Below, in pieces: positions 6,308-6,933 of a stretch of 6,933 nucleotides of DNA. The stretch spans positions 1-6,933 of the forward strand of contig JAEYVB010000337.1 of assembly GCA_023429345.1 (NCBI GenBank), written 5' to 3'. The stretch's first letter is position 1. The number at the start of each line of letters is the position of its first letter. This DNA comes from Planctomycetota bacterium (lineage in GTDB: Bacteria; Planctomycetota; Phycisphaerae; Phycisphaerales; UBA1924). Under the pieces are notes generated by a model. It was not told the DNA's origin and searched no databases. It saw only the letters and a list, made by a program, of their open reading frames with translations. The position numbers and the translations under genes were made by a program.

Positions 6308-6309
6308 GG
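6292..6309 (+). terminator. Hairpin at the end of livF, weak terminator candidate
   Basis: CCTCGGC (6292-6298) can pair with GCTGAGG (6303-6309) through a GTTG loop, giving seven base pairs, one of them G-U, with the livF stop codon inside the right arm. No T-tract follows, so it is not a classical Rho-independent terminator. It might stabilise the 3' end. GCTGA (6303-6307) could instead pair with TCAGC (6320-6324), which joins the two convergent stop codons. Operon termination may need Rho. Confidence 0.3.
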
Positions 6310-6319
6310 ATCGCCCGCG

Positions 6320-6871
6320 TCAGCTCTCGACGATGCCGCCGACCTCGATCGCGATGCGCTTGATGGCGTCTCTGGCGGATTCGCCGGTCGTGCGCCGCGA
6401 CCGCTTCTGGAGCGTCGACCAGACCCAGGGGAGCGGGAGGATGGTCAGCGGCAGGTACCAGTAGTAGGTCACCCACGGGCGCCACCACTGCTCGAGGTAC
6501 TGGGCGATCAGTTCGTCCATGAAGTAGACGCCGGGCCAGATGGTCGCCAGTAGCACGATCGCGAAGATGATCTGCATGCGCCGGTGCGGCCTCAGGACGA
6601 ACTCGAGGGAGGCACTGCCGTCCGGCCAGCGGATGAGCCCGGCCCGGAGGTCGGCATCGAACGGGTGCCCGTGGGCGGCCACCGCAAAGAGGCAATCGTC
6701 GGGGGGAGCCCCCTTCCGGAAGCCCGGGAGCCGGCCGCGGCGGGAGGCGGTCTCGAGCGCGGTCAGGATCTCGTCATGCCCCAGGGCGGTCCGGACGGTC
6801 GGGAGGCCCGGCGCGGGGGACGCGGTGGGCGCGGGGGCGGGAGCCGGAGCGTGGCTGAGGGTGTCCGGCAT
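6320..6871 (-). CDS. Hypothetical two-helix membrane protein
   Basis: A 183-residue protein from ATG 6871 to the stop at 6320. I do not recognise the family. Residues 8-22 are an Ala/Pro repeat-like tail. Residues 30-95 form a soluble part (LPGFRKG at 48-54, CLFAVAAHGHPFDADL at 60-75, SLEFVLRP at 88-95). Two hydrophobic helices follow, about 99-117 (MQIIFAIVLLATIWPGVYF) and 133-153, the latter rich in Trp/Tyr/Pro. The segment between them is aromatic (YLEQWWRPW) and the C-terminus is basic (QKRSRR). Two membrane passes with both ends in the cytoplasm seems most likely. Third codon positions are C/G-rich, supporting coding. No Shine-Dalgarno site is visible, but a promoter candidate lies at a suitable distance upstream. 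It converges on livF with 12 nt between stops; no functional link is evident. Confidence 0.78.
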   Translation of the reverse strand: MPDTLSHAPAPAPAPTASPAPGLPTVRTALGHDEILTALETASRRGRLPGFRKGAPPDDCLFAVAAHGHPFDADLRAGLIRWPDGSASLEFVLRPHRRMQIIFAIVLLATIWPGVYFMDELIAQYLEQWWRPWVTYYWYLPLTILPLPWVWSTLQKRSRRTTGESARDAIKRIAIEVGGIVES

Positions 6872-6901
6872 GGTCGGTGCGGCGATCGGTCGGTGGGCGG
6901 G

Positions 6902-6930
6902 AGTGTAGCGGACGGTCGGGACGGTGGAAA
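6902..6930 (-). promoter_or_regulatory. Candidate promoter of the hypothetical membrane protein gene
   Basis: On the minus strand TTTCCA (6930-6925, 4 of 6 to TTGACA) is followed after 17 nt by TACACT (6907-6902, 4 of 6 to TATAAT). A start near 6895 would leave a leader of about 24 nt before the ATG at 6871. Spacing is ideal but both boxes are imperfect. Confidence 0.42.
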
Positions 6931-6933
6931 GCC

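Noticed and set aside
6540..6908. A 122-codon + strand frame opposite the small membrane protein
   Set aside because: The minus strand has a coherent two-helix membrane protein with C-ending codons and a spaced promoter; the + frame has no features beyond Ala/Gly richness.
1..6933. CRISPR arrays, tRNA or rRNA genes, insertion sequences, attachment sites, toxin-antitoxin or phage genes
   Set aside because: No spaced direct-repeat array, cloverleaf-like segment, transposase motif or terminal inverted repeats seen on reading both strands.

Overview
This is a high-GC bacterial segment whose core is a complete five-gene operon for a branched-chain amino acid type (HAAT/Liv family) ABC transporter, all on the + strand. 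It encodes a periplasmic binding protein (843-2057), two membrane permeases, LivH-like (about 2177-3394) and LivM-like (3394-4743), and two ATPases, LivG-like (4740-5594) and LivF-like (5594-6307). The binding protein would capture a branched-chain or related amino acid (or small amide) outside the inner membrane, LivH and LivM would form the channel, and LivG and LivF would power it. The four downstream genes are packed with 1-4 nt stop/start overlaps, which indicates one mRNA and translational coupling. The binding-protein gene is separated from them by a strong GC-rich hairpin with a T-tract, a typical way to make the binding protein in excess.

On each side lies a minus-strand gene. The left one (705 down to the window edge) is divergent from the operon and is cut off at its 3' end. 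It is an uncharacterised protein with what looks like a PD-(D/E)XK nuclease-fold core. The right one (6871-6320) converges on livF with only 12 nt between stop codons. It is a small two-helix membrane protein of unknown function. The 137-nt divergent intergenic region (706-842) holds a TTGACA -35 box, a weak -10 box, a clear ribosome binding site and several palindromes that could be operators.

The organism cannot be fixed from this window. The very high GC, the style of the hypothetical proteins, the enlarged Liv permeases and the weak or absent Shine-Dalgarno sites at some genes suggest a planctomycete-like bacterium (perhaps Phycisphaerae), but this is an impression and not a proof. The + strand is richer in G than C whatever the gene orientation, which suggests a replication-linked strand bias.

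I found no evidence of a wholly new system. The less ordinary points are the two permeases, each with extra hydrophobic segments (LivH also has a CxxC motif), the terminator/start-codon overlap before livH, and the partial PD-(D/E)XK-like gene, which is easily missed because it runs off the window.
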